This document shows, piece after piece, positions 1 through 6,140 of a DNA stretch of 7,013 nt. A model generated the notes under the pieces. It was not told the DNA's origin. It searched no databases and was given only the letters and a program-made list of their open reading frames with translations. The DNA is taken from contig CAILKA010000256.1 of NCBI GenBank assembly GCA_903834645.1, positions 1-7,013 on the forward strand, read 5' to 3'. A program made the position numbers and the translations under genes. The stretch's first letter is position 1; each line of letters begins with the position of its first letter. Origin of the DNA: an uncultured beta proteobacterium. Lineage in GTDB: Bacteria > Pseudomonadota > Gammaproteobacteria > Burkholderiales > Burkholderiaceae_C.

Positions 1-159
1 CCGCGCGGATCCATCGCCGCCGCCCCGGCGATTCGGGCGATTTCGGAAAGCCCGGCGAGTCGTCGGCGTGGCTGGAAGGGTCCGCGTAGCCGAGTCGGCC
101 AGAGCCGCTGGTGCCGGTTGCGCAGGATCGCTCTTGGCGCGCCTCCATGGCCTGGACCC
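1..159. other. Left-edge stretch with no supported gene
   Basis: This is the stretch between the window edge and the end of apaH. Two short reading frames run off the edge and cannot be judged. A plus-strand frame is open from base 3 to a TAG at 87-89 and ends in the residues AWLEGSA; it could be the tail of a gene convergent with apaH. A minus-strand frame starts at an ATG at 148, 12 bases past the apaH stop, and stays open to the edge; it is rich in Ser, Pro, Gly and Arg. Both have GC3 near 80%, which looks lower than in the clear genes of this window, so chance openness in GC-rich DNA is likely. I see no tRNA, no repeat, and no hairpin followed by a T-run. Confidence 0.5.
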
Positions 160-981
160 TCAACCCGGGCGCTGCGCCGCCTCGCAGCGCACCTCGAAGC
201 GTTCGCGCCGCCCGCCGTCCACCCGCACGGCGGTGAGGCAGCCGCCCCACACGCAGCCGGTGTCCAGCGCCAGCAGCCCCGCCCGCTCCAGCGGGCCGAG
301 GGTGCTCCAGTGGCCAAAGGCCATCGGCGTGGCGGCCGTGCGCCGCCCAGGCGCATCGAACCACGGCACATGGCCCGGGGGCGAGGCACCGGTGCCTTCC
401 TTGGTCCGGAACTCGAGCGTGCCGTGGCTGTCCACGAAGCGGATGCGCGTGAGCGCGTTGACGATGAAGCGCAGCCGGGACTGGCCGGCAAGCGCCTCGT
501 CCCAGCGCGCGGGCTCGTCGCCGTAGAGGGCCTGGATGAAGGCGTGGCCCTGCGGCCCGCGCAGCACCTCCTGCACCTCGGCCGCGCGTGCCAGCGTCTG
601 TGCCTCGTCCCACTGCGGCGGCACGCCCGCGTGCACGCACAGCCACCCACATTCCTGGTGCGCCAGCGGCCGCTCGAGCAGCCACGCCAGCCAGCCTTCG
701 CGCTCGGGATCGTCCAGCACATCCCCGAAGGTGTCGCCGCGGTGCGGCGCGCGCACGCCCTGCGCCACCGCGAGCAGGTGCAGGTCGTGGTTGCCCAGCA
801 GGCAGGTGGCGCTGCCTTCCAGGGCGCGCATGCGGCGCAGCACCGCCAGCGATGCGGGGCCGCGGTTGACGAGGTCGCCCAGCAGCACGACGCGGTCGCG
901 CGAGGGCGAGAAGCCGCAGGCGTCGAGCAGCCGGCCCAGCGCCTCGTCGCAGCCCTGCACGTCCCCGATGAGGTAGTTCAT
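160..981 (-). CDS. apaH: Symmetrical bis(5'-nucleosyl)-tetraphosphatase (Ap4A hydrolase) ApaH
   Basis: This cytosolic metallophosphoesterase splits diadenosine tetraphosphate (Ap4A) symmetrically into two ADP, which keeps this stress-linked nucleotide low. ApaH of the same family can also remove Np4 caps from RNA. The 273-residue length fits the family (E. coli about 280). Visible motifs in order are GDVQG (6-10), GDLVNRGP (35-42), GNHDLHLLAV (63-72), HAGVPPQWD (117-125), a central YGDEPARW segment (153-160), FGHW (222-225) and LDTGCVWGG (239-247). These are the phosphoesterase metal-site signatures plus the ApaH-specific tail. The first motif has Gln where E. coli ApaH has His (GDVHG); I recall this variant from other ApaH proteins, so it is not evidence of loss of function. 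The start ATG at 981 gives the standard MxYLIGD beginning, with no clear Shine-Dalgarno sequence ahead of it. The gene is divergent from the corC-like gene and appears to be a single-gene unit within this window. Confidence 0.96.
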   Translation of the reverse strand: MNYLIGDVQGCDEALGRLLDACGFSPSRDRVVLLGDLVNRGPASLAVLRRMRALEGSATCLLGNHDLHLLAVAQGVRAPHRGDTFGDVLDDPEREGWLAWLLERPLAHQECGWLCVHAGVPPQWDEAQTLARAAEVQEVLRGPQGHAFIQALYGDEPARWDEALAGQSRLRFIVNALTRIRFVDSHGTLEFRTKEGTGASPPGHVPWFDAPGRRTAATPMAFGHWSTLGPLERAGLLALDTGCVWGGCLTAVRVDGGRRERFEVRCEAAQRPG

Positions 982-1070
982 GCGCCGATTCTGCTACGCT
1001 GGCCGGTCCTTCACGACGCAACCGGCCATCCCCGGTGGCGGCTGCGCGCCGCCCCGACTGGCCGGCTCGC
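982..1070. promoter_or_regulatory. Divergent apaH / corC-like intergenic region with nested inverted repeats
   Basis: The 89 bases between the two divergent starts must hold, or adjoin, promoters for both genes, but I see no strong -35/-10 pair on either strand. The notable content is inverted repeats. TGGCCGGT (1000-1007) pairs perfectly with ACCGGCCA (1021-1028) across 13 bases. CCGGCCA (1022-1028) can instead pair with TGGCCGG (1059-1065). Between those arms lies GGCGGC-TGCGC-GCCGCC (1037-1053), a 6-bp hairpin. The first two pairings exclude each other because they share the 1022-1028 arm. The second would end 5 bases before the ATG at 1071. These could be operator half-sites or an RNA leader structure. 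GC-rich DNA yields such repeats by chance fairly often, so any function is inference. Confidence 0.35.
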
Positions 1071-2375
1071 ATGGACACCGCGCTAGTCATCCTGCTGATC
1101 CTGCTCAACGGCCTCTTCGCGATGTCGGAGATGGCGCTCACCGCGAGCCGCAAGACCCGGCTGCAGGTGATGGTGGAAGCCGGCGAGCCCGGTGCGCGCG
1201 CGGCGCTTGACCTGCACGAGCACCCGACCAAGTTCCTCTCCACGGTGCAGATCGGCATCACGTCGATCGGGGTGCTCAACGGCATCGTGGGCGAGGCCGC
1301 GTTCGCGGCGCCGCTGGCGGCCTGGCTCCAGGAGACCATCGGTTTGCAGGTGCGGCCGGCCCAGATGACGGCCACCGGCCTGGTGGTGGCGCTCATCACC
1401 TACCTCACGATCATCTTCGGCGAGCTCGTGCCCAAGCGCATCGGCCAGATGTACCCCGAGACGGTGGCGCGGCTGGCGGCGCGGCCGATGAACGCGCTGT
1501 CGACGGCCACGCGCCCCTTCGTCGCGGCGCTCGGGGCCTCCACCGAGGCTGTGCTGCGCGTGGTGGGCGTGCGCGGCGGGCCCAGCCGCAGCGTGACCGA
1601 GGAAGAGATCGCGGCGCAGCTCGAGGAGGGGCTCGACGCCGGCGTGATCGAGAAGCAGGAGCACCAGATGGTGCGCAACGTGTTCCGCCTGGACGAGCGC
1701 CAGATCGGGTCGATGATGATCCCGCGCACCGACATCGTCTGGCTCGACGCGCAGTCCCCTCTGCGCGAGCTGCTCGATACCTTGGCCACGCACCCGCACG
1801 CCCGCTATCCGGTGTGCCGGGGCGGCCTGGACGAGGTGATCGGCGTGCTGCATGCGCACCGGTTGCTTGCGCCGTTGTCGGCCGGCCAGGCCGTGGACCT
1901 GTCTGCACTCGTGGAGCCGCCGGTCTTCATGCCCGAGACGCTCTCGGGGATGGAGCTGCTGGAGAACCTGCGGCAGTCGAGTTCCGATCTCGTCTTCGTC
2001 GTCGACGAATATGGCGCAGTGCAGGGCGTGGTCACCGAGCGCGACGTGCTCGAGGCCATCACCGGCGAGTTCGCCGTGCCGGCCGGAGACGAGGGCTGGG
2101 CCGTGCGCCGCGCCGATGGCAGCTGGCTGCTCGACGGGCTCATCCCTGCCACCGAACTGAAGGATCGGCTCGAGCTGGCCGAGCTCCCCGACGAAGACCG
2201 CGGACGCTACAACACCCTGGCTGGCATGATCATGCTGCTGCTGGGCCGGCTGCCGCGCACGGCCGACCGTGTCCAATGGGGCGGCTGGCGCTTCGAGGTC
2301 GTCGACCTGGACGGCAAGCGCGTGGACAAGGTCCTCGTCACCCCTGCACCTCCCGAGACTGAAGTCGCAACATGA
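1071..2375 (+). CDS. Hemolysin/CorC-HlyC-family membrane protein (CNNM + CBS pair + CorC_HlyC domains)
   Basis: This inner-membrane protein belongs to the CNNM/CorC family. Members have been linked to Mg2+ or other divalent cation transport; the older name 'hemolysin' rarely reflects function. From the ATG at 1071 it has 434 residues. The N-terminal CNNM (DUF21) domain spans about 1-190, with hydrophobic segments near 3-25, 57-85 and 99-117, the conserved MSEMALTASRK (18-28), and GELVPKRI (117-124). A cytosolic CBS pair follows (about 215-335), starting at MMIPRTDIVWLD (215-226) and including VDEYGAVQGVVT (311-322). A CorC_HlyC domain (about 341-425) closes the protein. I chose 1071 over an in-frame GTG at 1035 because family members begin right at the first membrane helix; the extra 12 residues would be Arg/Pro/Ala-rich. 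Neither start has a good Shine-Dalgarno sequence. The stop overlaps the start of the SapC-family gene. The transported ion cannot be read from the sequence. Confidence 0.93.
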   Translation: MDTALVILLILLNGLFAMSEMALTASRKTRLQVMVEAGEPGARAALDLHEHPTKFLSTVQIGITSIGVLNGIVGEAAFAAPLAAWLQETIGLQVRPAQMTATGLVVALITYLTIIFGELVPKRIGQMYPETVARLAARPMNALSTATRPFVAALGASTEAVLRVVGVRGGPSRSVTEEEIAAQLEEGLDAGVIEKQEHQMVRNVFRLDERQIGSMMIPRTDIVWLDAQSPLRELLDTLATHPHARYPVCRGGLDEVIGVLHAHRLLAPLSAGQAVDLSALVEPPVFMPETLSGMELLENLRQSSSDLVFVVDEYGAVQGVVTERDVLEAITGEFAVPAGDEGWAVRRADGSWLLDGLIPATELKDRLELAELPDEDRGRYNTLAGMIMLLLGRLPRTADRVQWGGWRFEVVDLDGKRVDKVLVTPAPPETEVAT

Positions 2376-3145
2376 TCCATCCGAGCCTGTACCGCAACCC
2401 CGTGATGCTCGACGCCCGGGCCCACCGCGACCTGAAGGTGGCCCGCACCACCGACGACTGGTCGGTCGTGCAGGGCATCAACGCCATCGCGGTGGCCGCC
2501 CTAGAGTTCGCCGACGCGGCGGTGGACTTCCCGATCGTGTTCGTGAGGATCTCCAACGAGCAGGGCGAGGGCGAGCTCGTGCCGGTGGCCGTCTTCGGGC
2601 TCACGGCAGGTGAGAACCTGTACGTGCAGGGCTCCTCGTGGCGCGCGCGCTACGTGCCCGCGATGCTGCGGATGTACCCCTTCGGTGTGGCCGGCATCGA
2701 GGACGATCGTGTGCTGATCGCCATCGACGAGGCCTGGCCGGGCTGGTCGCGCACCGAGGGCGAGCCGGTGTTCGATGCCTCGGGCGAGCCGAGCCCGCGC
2801 ACGCGCGAGCTCATCGACGAGATCGGCAAGATCGCCGGCGAGCTTCAGCGCGGGCCCGCGCTGGGCAAGCTGCTGGCCGACGCCGGGCTGCTGATGGATA
2901 CGCGCTTCGAGGCCACCACCCCCTCCGGCGAGAAGATCAAGGTGGATGGCTTCTACTCGGTGGACACGAGCAAGCTGGCTGAGCTCGATGACGCGACGGC
3001 GCTCGAGTTCTTCCGCAACGGTGCGATGGCCCTGATCCACGCCCACCAGATCTCGATGCGCAACATGTCGCGGCTCGTGCAGTGGCGCATCGAGCAGGGC
3101 GAGGGCGGGCAGGGCGCCGCTGCGACCGCACCCGCGGCTCGCTAA
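2372..3145 (+). CDS. SapC family protein
   Basis: This 257-residue protein belongs to the SapC family (Pfam SapC), named after a Campylobacter fetus gene linked to its surface layer. The role of the many proteobacterial members is unknown. Typical features are an N-terminal block running from HRDLKV to QGINAIAVAALEFADAA and then DFPIVFVRI (18-60), a central block NLYVQGSSWRARYVPAMLRMYPFGVA (82-107) followed by LIAIDE (115-120), and a C-terminal block FYSVDTSKLAELDD through LIHAHQISMRNMSRLV (194-236). I see no signal peptide or membrane helix, so a cytosolic location is likely. The tail (241-257) is low-complexity Gly/Gln/Ala. The ATG lies within the last codon of the upstream corC-like gene (ATGA), with only a weak GA-rich stretch before it, so translation is probably coupled and the two genes co-transcribed. 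A surface-layer role should not be assumed here. Confidence 0.9.
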   Translation: MIHPSLYRNPVMLDARAHRDLKVARTTDDWSVVQGINAIAVAALEFADAAVDFPIVFVRISNEQGEGELVPVAVFGLTAGENLYVQGSSWRARYVPAMLRMYPFGVAGIEDDRVLIAIDEAWPGWSRTEGEPVFDASGEPSPRTRELIDEIGKIAGELQRGPALGKLLADAGLLMDTRFEATTPSGEKIKVDGFYSVDTSKLAELDDATALEFFRNGAMALIHAHQISMRNMSRLVQWRIEQGEGGQGAAATAPAAR

Positions 3146-3161
3146 CCCTCCAAGGCGTCGG

Positions 3162-3176
3162 CGGCCTCCGGGGCCG
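3162..3176. terminator. Weak hairpin between convergent genes
   Basis: A perfect 5-bp inverted repeat, CGGCC-TCCGG-GGCCG, sits in the 38-base gap between the convergent sapC-family and deiminase genes. It could help end transcription from either side. It has no T-run on either strand, so it is not a classic intrinsic terminator, and a 5-bp GC stem is easily found by chance in this composition. Confidence 0.2.
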
Positions 3177-3183
3177 GTGCGCC

Positions 3184-4593
3184 TCAGCGCACCTGCGGCT
3201 CGTTGAGCGTTGCGCAGTGCGGGCCTGCGCCCACCCAGTTCAGCGTGATGGCGTCGATGAAGCGCACGCTGCGCCCGGGGAAGGCCTGCTCGAGCACCCG
3301 CTGCGCGCGCTCCTGCGTGGCAGCCGGCGTGCCATGCGCCCCGTAGCCCGGAACCAGGACCAGGCCGTTGGCGACGACGAAATTCAGCGTGCTCGTGATC
3401 GCCACCTGCATCACCGCATCGCCCTCGCGCCTGCGCTCCTGCGCCGGGAACCAGGCGGCCGACCATTGCTCCGACCATCCGGGATCGGCCGAGGCGGTCA
3501 GGAAGACGCGGCGCTCCACGGTGCGCGGCAGGGGCAGCTTGAGCACCCTCAGCGGCCGCCCGGCCGTGTCGGTGGCGCGCGAGAGGATCTCGAAGTTGCG
3601 CTGCATGCGCGACAGGTTGAGCCGCGCCACGGGGTGGCGCGCGGCTTCCGCCTCGTCGGGCCAGGCCAGCAGCACGGTGCGCGGGTCGGCGAAGCGCACG
3701 AACTCGTCGGTGTGGCCACCCGTGCCCCAGGCCACGTGGCGGCCGGTGATGGTGGCGCGCAGGGGAGGGTCCTGCGCCAGGCCGGCCGGCAGCCAGATCA
3801 CCTTGCGCACGCCCGGCAGTTGCCCGTAGAGGCGCTGCAGTTCGGCCAGCGCGCGCCCCGGGTGGCGCTGCTGCACGAGCGCGGTGTTGGCGATCATCAG
3901 GCCCTGCCCGTTGGACTCGATGCCGCCGCCTTCGGCCACGAGCGGCGAGCGCAGCACCTGCGCCCCGAGGTGCTGCGCCAGGGCGAGGTCGAAATCCTGT
4001 CGGGACTGGGCCGAGTTCCCCTCGCAGGTGCGGGCGGCGGCGGCGTTGCGCGGATGGAGCGTGCGGCACCAGCCCGGGCGCCCGTAGTCGTTCCACGCGA
4101 AGTCGACAACGCCCAGCGCCCCTTGCGGGCCGGTGGCGAACACGGCGCCGTCGCGCACGAAGTAGAGGGCATCGGGAAAGACATGCACGTTCACCCGCGG
4201 CGCCGCGAGCCCGGCCGAAGTCAGCGCGTCTCGGGCCTCCTGGCGCGACTCCTCCGTGCGCGCGGCCACCTCCACCACCGCGTGGGGTGCGATCTCGCGG
4301 GCCAGCGTCACACCGATGTCGCGGTGCGCCGTGTCCCAGCCGATCCAGATCGCGCGTGCCGGCTCGAAATCGGCCGGGATGCGCCAGCCGGCGGCTTCCC
4401 CCCCGGGCTGTGCGCTGCCCAAGCCCGTGGCCCGGCCGGCAAGGCCTGATTCGGCCGCGGGGCGGGTGGCCCCGGCCAGGGCAGGCAGCCAGGTTGCCGC
4501 TAGCGCGCCTGCGCCGGCCAGCCAGCCGCGCCGGCCGGCCTGCAGCCGACCCGGGTGCGGGGGCCTGGCCCCGCGGGCAGAATCCTCATCCAT
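3184..4593 (-). CDS. Agmatine deiminase / peptidylarginine deiminase family protein with Tat-like signal
   Basis: This enzyme of the agmatine deiminase/bacterial peptidylarginine deiminase family (PAD_porph fold) hydrolyses a guanidino group to a ureido group and releases ammonia. The substrate may be agmatine (giving N-carbamoylputrescine) or arginine in peptides; sequence alone does not decide. The expected active-site landmarks are all present: VRDGAVF (Asp148), EGGGIESNG (Glu221), GGHTDEFVRF (His294, Asp296) and the C-terminal GAGPHCATLNEPQ with the nucleophile Cys460. The 469 residues exceed typical cytosolic agmatine deiminases (about 350-370). The surplus is mainly an N-terminal extension, plus a segment near 365-395. 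The extension carries Arg21-Arg22 followed by a Gly/Ala/Leu-rich hydrophobic run (23-42), resembling a twin-arginine export signal; a periplasmic or secreted enzyme is therefore likely. The start at 4593 keeps this signal and has a short AGG just before it. The gene is divergent from the aminopeptidase gene with 26 bases between starts. Confidence 0.88.
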   Translation of the reverse strand: MDEDSARGARPPHPGRLQAGRRGWLAGAGALAATWLPALAGATRPAAESGLAGRATGLGSAQPGGEAAGWRIPADFEPARAIWIGWDTAHRDIGVTLAREIAPHAVVEVAARTEESRQEARDALTSAGLAAPRVNVHVFPDALYFVRDGAVFATGPQGALGVVDFAWNDYGRPGWCRTLHPRNAAAARTCEGNSAQSRQDFDLALAQHLGAQVLRSPLVAEGGGIESNGQGLMIANTALVQQRHPGRALAELQRLYGQLPGVRKVIWLPAGLAQDPPLRATITGRHVAWGTGGHTDEFVRFADPRTVLLAWPDEAEAARHPVARLNLSRMQRNFEILSRATDTAGRPLRVLKLPLPRTVERRVFLTASADPGWSEQWSAAWFPAQERRREGDAVMQVAITSTLNFVVANGLVLVPGYGAHGTPAATQERAQRVLEQAFPGRSVRFIDAITLNWVGAGPHCATLNEPQVR

Positions 4594-4619
4594 TCCTGCA
4601 GCCTACGACAACCTTCAAC
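4594..4619. promoter_or_regulatory. 26-base divergent gap between deiminase and aminopeptidase starts
   Basis: The gap is too short to hold two complete promoters, so at least one promoter must extend into the opposite gene's coding sequence. On the plus strand a TACGAC hexamer (4604-4609) is a poor -10 candidate with no TTG-type -35 at 17-18 bases. If it were used, the aminopeptidase mRNA would have almost no leader, which would agree with the lack of a Shine-Dalgarno sequence before the ATG at 4620. This is weak evidence. Confidence 0.3.
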
Positions 4620-5996
4620 ATGAGCGTCTCCCTGCGCAAGCCTGCCTCCTCCTGCATCCCGGTCCACCTGGTGGATCGCGCCGGATTCTCCGACACGGCC
4701 AGCCGGGCTCCGGCAGCCACGCGACGCTGGCTGGCCAGCGTCGGCTTCGACGGCGCGCCCGACACCCATGCGCTGGTGCCTGGCCCGCAAGGCGACATCC
4801 AGGAGGCGTGGGCCGGCGTGCGCAGCGCCGACCATCCCTATGCCCTGGCGGCGCTGCCGCGCGCGCTGCCGGTCGGGCGCTACCGGCTGGGTGAGGCCGG
4901 GCTCGCGGCCGACCCCTACGCGGCTGCGCTGTCCTGGAAGCTGGGCAGCTACGCCTTCAGCCGCTACAAGACGCCGCGCCGCGCCTGCGCCGAGCTCGTG
5001 CTGCCGGCCAGCGCCGGCGCGCGCCGCGCGCTCGTGGTGGCCGAAACCTTGTGCCAGGTGCGCGACCTCGTCAACACGCCGGCCGAGCACATGGGCCCGG
5101 AGGAGCTGGCGCAGGCGGTGCGACAGGCTGCCACGGCCCACGGTGCCACCTTTCGCGAATTCGTGGGCGAGCGGCTGCTCAAGGCGGGCTTTCCGGCCAT
5201 CCACGCCGTGGGTCGTGCCGCCGCGCGCGCGCCGCGGCTGATCGAGCTGAACTGGGGCAACCCCAAGCATCCCCGCCTGGTGCTCGTGGGCAAGGGGGTG
5301 TGCTTCGACACGGGCGGCCTGGACCTCAAGGGTGCCGATGGCATGCGGCTCATGAAGAAGGACATGGGCGGGGCTGCCAACGCGCTGGGCCTGGCCACTC
5401 TCGTGATGGCGCTGAAGCTGCCGGTGCGGCTGCAGTTGCTGATCCCGGCGGTGGAGAACGCCGTGTCGGGCAACGCCTACCGGCCCGGTGATGTGATCCG
5501 CACCCGCGCCGGCGTGCACATCGAGATCGGCAACACCGACGCCGAGGGGCGCGTGATCCTGTGCGACGCGCTCGCCTACGGCGCCGAGGGTAAGCCTTCC
5601 CTGATGATCGACATGGCCACGCTCACCGGTGCGGCGCGCGTGGCGCTGGGGCCGCAGCTGCCTGCGCTCTTCAGCCGCGACACGGCGCTGGCACGCGAAC
5701 TCGTGGACCGGGGCCTGGCGCTGCACGATCCCATGTGGCAGCTGCCGCTGTGGGACGGCTACCACGTCAACATCGAGAGCGACATCGCCGACATCGTCAA
5801 CACCGGCAAGAACACGATGGCCGGCGCCATCACCGCCGCGCTCTTCCTGCAGGACTTCGTGCCCGCCAGCGTGCCGTGGCTGCACCTCGATCTCTTTGCC
5901 TGGAACGACGCGGCGCGCCCCGGGCGGCCGGTGGGTGGCGAGGCGCAGACGCTGCGCACGCTGCTGGCGTGGCTCGAGGCGCGCTTTGCGGGCTGA
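4620..5996 (+). CDS. Leucyl aminopeptidase family protein (peptidase family M17)
   Basis: This cytosolic two-metal aminopeptidase of the PepA/PepB family removes N-terminal residues from peptides; family members are usually hexamers. From the ATG at 4620 it has 458 residues, shorter than E. coli PepA (503) and closer to PepB-like members. The N-terminal domain covers about 1-135. The catalytic domain opens with RDLVNTPAEHMGP (148-160). The metal-binding and catalytic residues are complete: Lys225 and Asp230 in VGKGVCFDTGG, Lys237 in LDLKGADG, Asp248 in KKDMGGAANA, and Asp307, Glu309 and Arg311 in the signature NTDAEGR. The Lys-Asp-Lys-Asp spacing matches E. coli PepA (270, 275, 282, 293). The reading frame stays open upstream to 4287, but that part is the mirror of the deiminase gene and does not look like the family. 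No Shine-Dalgarno sequence is visible. I give no gene symbol because pepA and pepB-type members are not separable by eye here. Confidence 0.93.
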   Translation: MSVSLRKPASSCIPVHLVDRAGFSDTASRAPAATRRWLASVGFDGAPDTHALVPGPQGDIQEAWAGVRSADHPYALAALPRALPVGRYRLGEAGLAADPYAAALSWKLGSYAFSRYKTPRRACAELVLPASAGARRALVVAETLCQVRDLVNTPAEHMGPEELAQAVRQAATAHGATFREFVGERLLKAGFPAIHAVGRAAARAPRLIELNWGNPKHPRLVLVGKGVCFDTGGLDLKGADGMRLMKKDMGGAANALGLATLVMALKLPVRLQLLIPAVENAVSGNAYRPGDVIRTRAGVHIEIGNTDAEGRVILCDALAYGAEGKPSLMIDMATLTGAARVALGPQLPALFSRDTALARELVDRGLALHDPMWQLPLWDGYHVNIESDIADIVNTGKNTMAGAITAALFLQDFVPASVPWLHLDLFAWNDAARPGRPVGGEAQTLRTLLAWLEARFAG

Positions 5997-6015
5997 CTGC
6001 ACCGGCTGAAGGGGA

Positions 6016-6040
6016 GGGGCTTGCGCGGCCCCGAGGCTTT
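6016..6040 (+). terminator. Possible weak terminator after the aminopeptidase gene
   Basis: GGGGC (6016-6020) pairs with GCCCC (6028-6032) around a 7-base loop, and a short CTTT follows at 6037-6040. The stem is only 5 bp and the T-run is minimal, so this is weak. The loop contains the TTGCGC read here as the -35 element of the paa promoter, so the repeat may be incidental. Confidence 0.2.
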
Positions 6041-6050
6041 CCGCTAGAGT
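6021..6050 (+). promoter_or_regulatory. Candidate sigma-70 type promoter of the paa operon
   Basis: TTGCGC (6021-6026) and TAGAGT (6045-6050) lie 18 bases apart and match the -35 (TTGACA) and -10 (TATAAT) consensus at 3 and 4 of 6 positions. Transcription would start near 6057, inside the palindromic operator, and leave a leader of about 84 bases before paaG. Its position directly upstream of the operator strengthens an otherwise modest match. Confidence 0.5.
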
Positions 6051-6054
6051 TCGC

Positions 6055-6068
6055 CGACCGTGCGGTCG
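6055..6068. promoter_or_regulatory. 14-bp palindromic operator, probable PaaR/TetR-type repressor site
   Basis: CGACCG-TG-CGGTCG is a perfect 6+2+6 inverted repeat covering the predicted transcription start of the paa operon. A repressor bound here would block RNA polymerase. TetR-family regulators, including PaaR, which controls phenylacetate genes in beta-proteobacteria and Thermus and is released by phenylacetyl-CoA, bind palindromes of this kind. The repeat itself is seen directly; naming PaaR as the ligand is inference, because no regulator gene lies in this window. Confidence 0.65.
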
Positions 6069-6140
6069 ATTAATTCCCGCGGCCGGCTGCGCCGCAGCAG
6101 GTCGGGTGGGTGCGTACGCGCGGTCCAGGAGACTCCGCGC
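6069..6140 (+). promoter_or_regulatory. paaG leader region with Shine-Dalgarno sequence
   Basis: This is the untranslated leader between the operator and the paaG ATG. It contains a small GCTGC-GCC-GCAGC hairpin (6086-6098) and an 8-bp palindrome GCGTACGC (6112-6119), both of uncertain meaning. AGGAGA at 6127-6132, about 9 bases ahead of the ATG at 6141, is the best ribosome binding site in the window. It decides the start: the same frame is open back to a GTG at 6060, but that extension would make the operator and leader coding and add residues absent from PaaG. Confidence 0.6.

Noticed and set aside
1035..1070. GTG at 1035 as the start of the CorC-like protein
   Set aside because: It adds 12 Arg/Pro/Ala-rich residues before the first membrane helix, has no ribosome site, and family members normally begin at the position of the ATG at 1071.
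118..1086. A 322-codon plus-strand open frame opposite apaH
   Set aside because: It is antisense to apaH, whose motifs are complete. It is Ala/Arg/His-rich and would run through the divergent regulatory gap.
1083..2276. A 397-codon minus-strand open frame inside the CorC-like gene
   Set aside because: It is fully antisense to a gene with clear CNNM, CBS and CorC_HlyC domains, and its product is His/Gln/Arg-rich with no domain.
2501..4096. A 531-codon open frame on the minus strand across the sapC-family gene and the deiminase
   Set aside because: It overlaps the deiminase in another frame and runs antisense to the SapC-family gene. Its composition is Arg/Ala/Gly-rich and no family is recognisable. 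It is a GC-bias artefact.
4287..4619. Upstream extension of the aminopeptidase frame to 4287
   Set aside because: The extension is antisense to the deiminase N-terminus and is Arg/Pro-rich. The ATG at 4620 gives a protein that begins like other short M17 enzymes.
6060..6140. GTG at 6060 as the start of PaaG
   Set aside because: It lies inside the palindromic operator and would add 27 residues not found in PaaG, while the ATG at 6141 has an AGGAGA ribosome site and gives the family length.
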